6,493 nt of DNA, from the NCBI GenBank assembly GCA_026398835.1, contig JAPLSD010000250.1, positions 1 to 6,493 of the forward strand, read 5' to 3'. A program made the translations under genes and the position numbers. The notes under the pieces were generated by a model. That model saw only the letters and a program-made list of their open reading frames with translations, was not told the origin of the DNA and did no database searches. This stretch comes from Pseudomonas sp. (GTDB lineage: Bacteria > Pseudomonadota > Gammaproteobacteria > Pseudomonadales > Pseudomonadaceae). Below are positions 5,749 to 6,493 of the stretch, in pieces (position 1 is the first letter of the stretch; each line of letters starts with the position of its first letter).

Positions 5749-6493
5749 GCACCCCAGCCCAAGTCGCACCGAAGTTTCCCGACAGCATTTTCCGCGCCTA
5801 CGACATTCGCGGCACTGTCCCGGAAACCCTGACCGCTGAAACCGCTTATTGGATCGGTCGCGCCATCGGCTCCCAGAGCCTGGCTCAGGACGAACCAAAC
5901 GTTTCCGTTGGCCGCGACGGCCGTCTGTCCGGTCCGGAGCTGGTGGAACAACTGATCCAGGGCCTGGCCGATAGCGGTTGCCACGTCAGCGATGTCGGCC
6001 TGGTGCCAACGCCTGCGCTGTATTACGCCGCCAACGTACTGGCCGGCAAATCCGGTGTGATGCTTACCGGCAGCCACAACCCGTCGAACTACAACGGCTT
6101 CAAGATCGTCATTGCCGGTGACACCCTGGCCAACGAACAGATCCAGGCCCTGCACGAACGCCTCAAGACCAACAACCTGAGCAGCGGCAAGGGCAGCATC
6201 ACCAAGGTCGAGATCCTCGATCGCTACAACACCGAAATCGTCCAAGACATCAAACTGGCTCGCCGCCTGAAAGTGGTGGTCGATTGCGGTAACGGCGCCG
6301 CTGGCGTGATCGCCCCGCAACTGATCGAAGCCCTGAACTGCGAAGTCATCCCACTGTTCTGCGAAGTCGATGGCAACTTCCCGAACCACCACCCGGACCC
6401 GGGCAAGCCTGAAAATCTCGTCGACCTGATCGCCAAGGTCAAGGAAACCAAGGCCGACCTGGGCCTGGCCTTCGACGGCGACGGCGACCGTGT
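5745..6493 (+). CDS. algC: phosphomannomutase/phosphoglucomutase AlgC, 5' part (cut by window end)
   Basis: AlgC interconverts the 6- and 1-phosphates of mannose and glucose, supplying GDP-mannose for alginate and sugars for LPS and rhamnolipid. The window holds 249 complete codons of a protein normally about 463-465 residues long. Visible parts are the substrate-binding start SIFRAYDIRG (14-23), VGRDGRLSG (55-63), the catalytic serine loop TGSHNP (S110, equivalent to S108 in P. aeruginosa), DCGNG of domain 2 (180-184), EVDGNFPNHHPDPGKPENL (207-225) and the metal loop DGDGDR (244-249). The frame has no stop back to 5453 but also no ATG, GTG or TTG between there and 5745, so the ATG at 5745 is the only usable start. 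GGAG (5730-5733) lies 11 bp upstream, a rather long spacing. A hairpin after dut and a candidate AlgU promoter suggest its own transcription. Confidence 0.96.
   Translation, partial: MSTPAQVAPKFPDSIFRAYDIRGTVPETLTAETAYWIGRAIGSQSLAQDEPNVSVGRDGRLSGPELVEQLIQGLADSGCHVSDVGLVPTPALYYAANVLAGKSGVMLTGSHNPSNYNGFKIVIAGDTLANEQIQALHERLKTNNLSSGKGSITKVEILDRYNTEIVQDIKLARRLKVVVDCGNGAAGVIAPQLIEALNCEVIPLFCEVDGNFPNHHPDPGKPENLVDLIAKVKETKADLGLAFDGDGDR

Noticed and set aside
5559..6392. 277-codon open frame on the minus strand over algC
   Set aside because: It is an antisense shadow of algC; the plus strand encodes a full match to the phosphohexomutase family.

Overview
This window reads as core chromosome of a Pseudomonas, most likely of the fluorescens group. 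The evidence is the moderately high GC with C/G-rich third positions, near-complete protein agreement with remembered Pseudomonas sequences, and the gene order rpmB-rpmG / dppA-like / radC / coaBC / dut / algC, which is the arrangement I know from P. aeruginosa. I see no insertion sequence, prophage, CRISPR array, tRNA or rRNA.

Layout. (1) Positions 1-481: a probable promoter with a palindromic operator, a small cupin gene (+), and a two-way terminator shared with the opposing ribosomal genes. (2) 500-1081: the rpmB-rpmG operon (-), with a good sigma70-type promoter and a structured leader of about 140 nt. (3) 1082-1449: an AT-richer, gene-free stretch with several inverted repeats. (4) 1450-3036: an orphan periplasmic dipeptide-binding protein of the DppA type (+), ending 13 bp from the convergent radC (3050-3724, -). 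(5) 3725-3857: a divergent control region between radC and coaBC. (6) 3858-5482: coaBC (coenzyme A synthesis) and dut (dUTP hydrolysis), 5 bp apart and probably co-transcribed, followed by a strong hairpin. (7) 5483-5744: a gap with a candidate AlgU (sigma-22 / sigma-E-like) promoter and a 66-codon ORF whose stop overlaps the algC start. (8) 5745 to the window end: the 5' part of algC (phosphomannomutase/phosphoglucomutase).

The genes are mostly housekeeping: translation (bL28, bL33), CoA and nucleotide metabolism, sugar-phosphate supply for alginate and LPS, and peptide uptake.

The clearest anomaly is in dut. The reading frame is intact, but about 15 residues are missing between the N-terminal FPLP and KEDT. 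These are exactly the residues that carry conserved dUTPase motif 1 (PGSAGxDLR-type). All other dUTPase motifs are present. Such a protein would be expected to be inactive or nearly so, although dut is normally essential. This is either a real lesion with a compensating activity elsewhere, or a 45-bp in-frame error or edit in the sequence. I did not find a convincing new multi-gene system. The other points worth checking are regulatory: the cupin operator, the rpmB leader, the structured intergenic region, and the algC upstream region.
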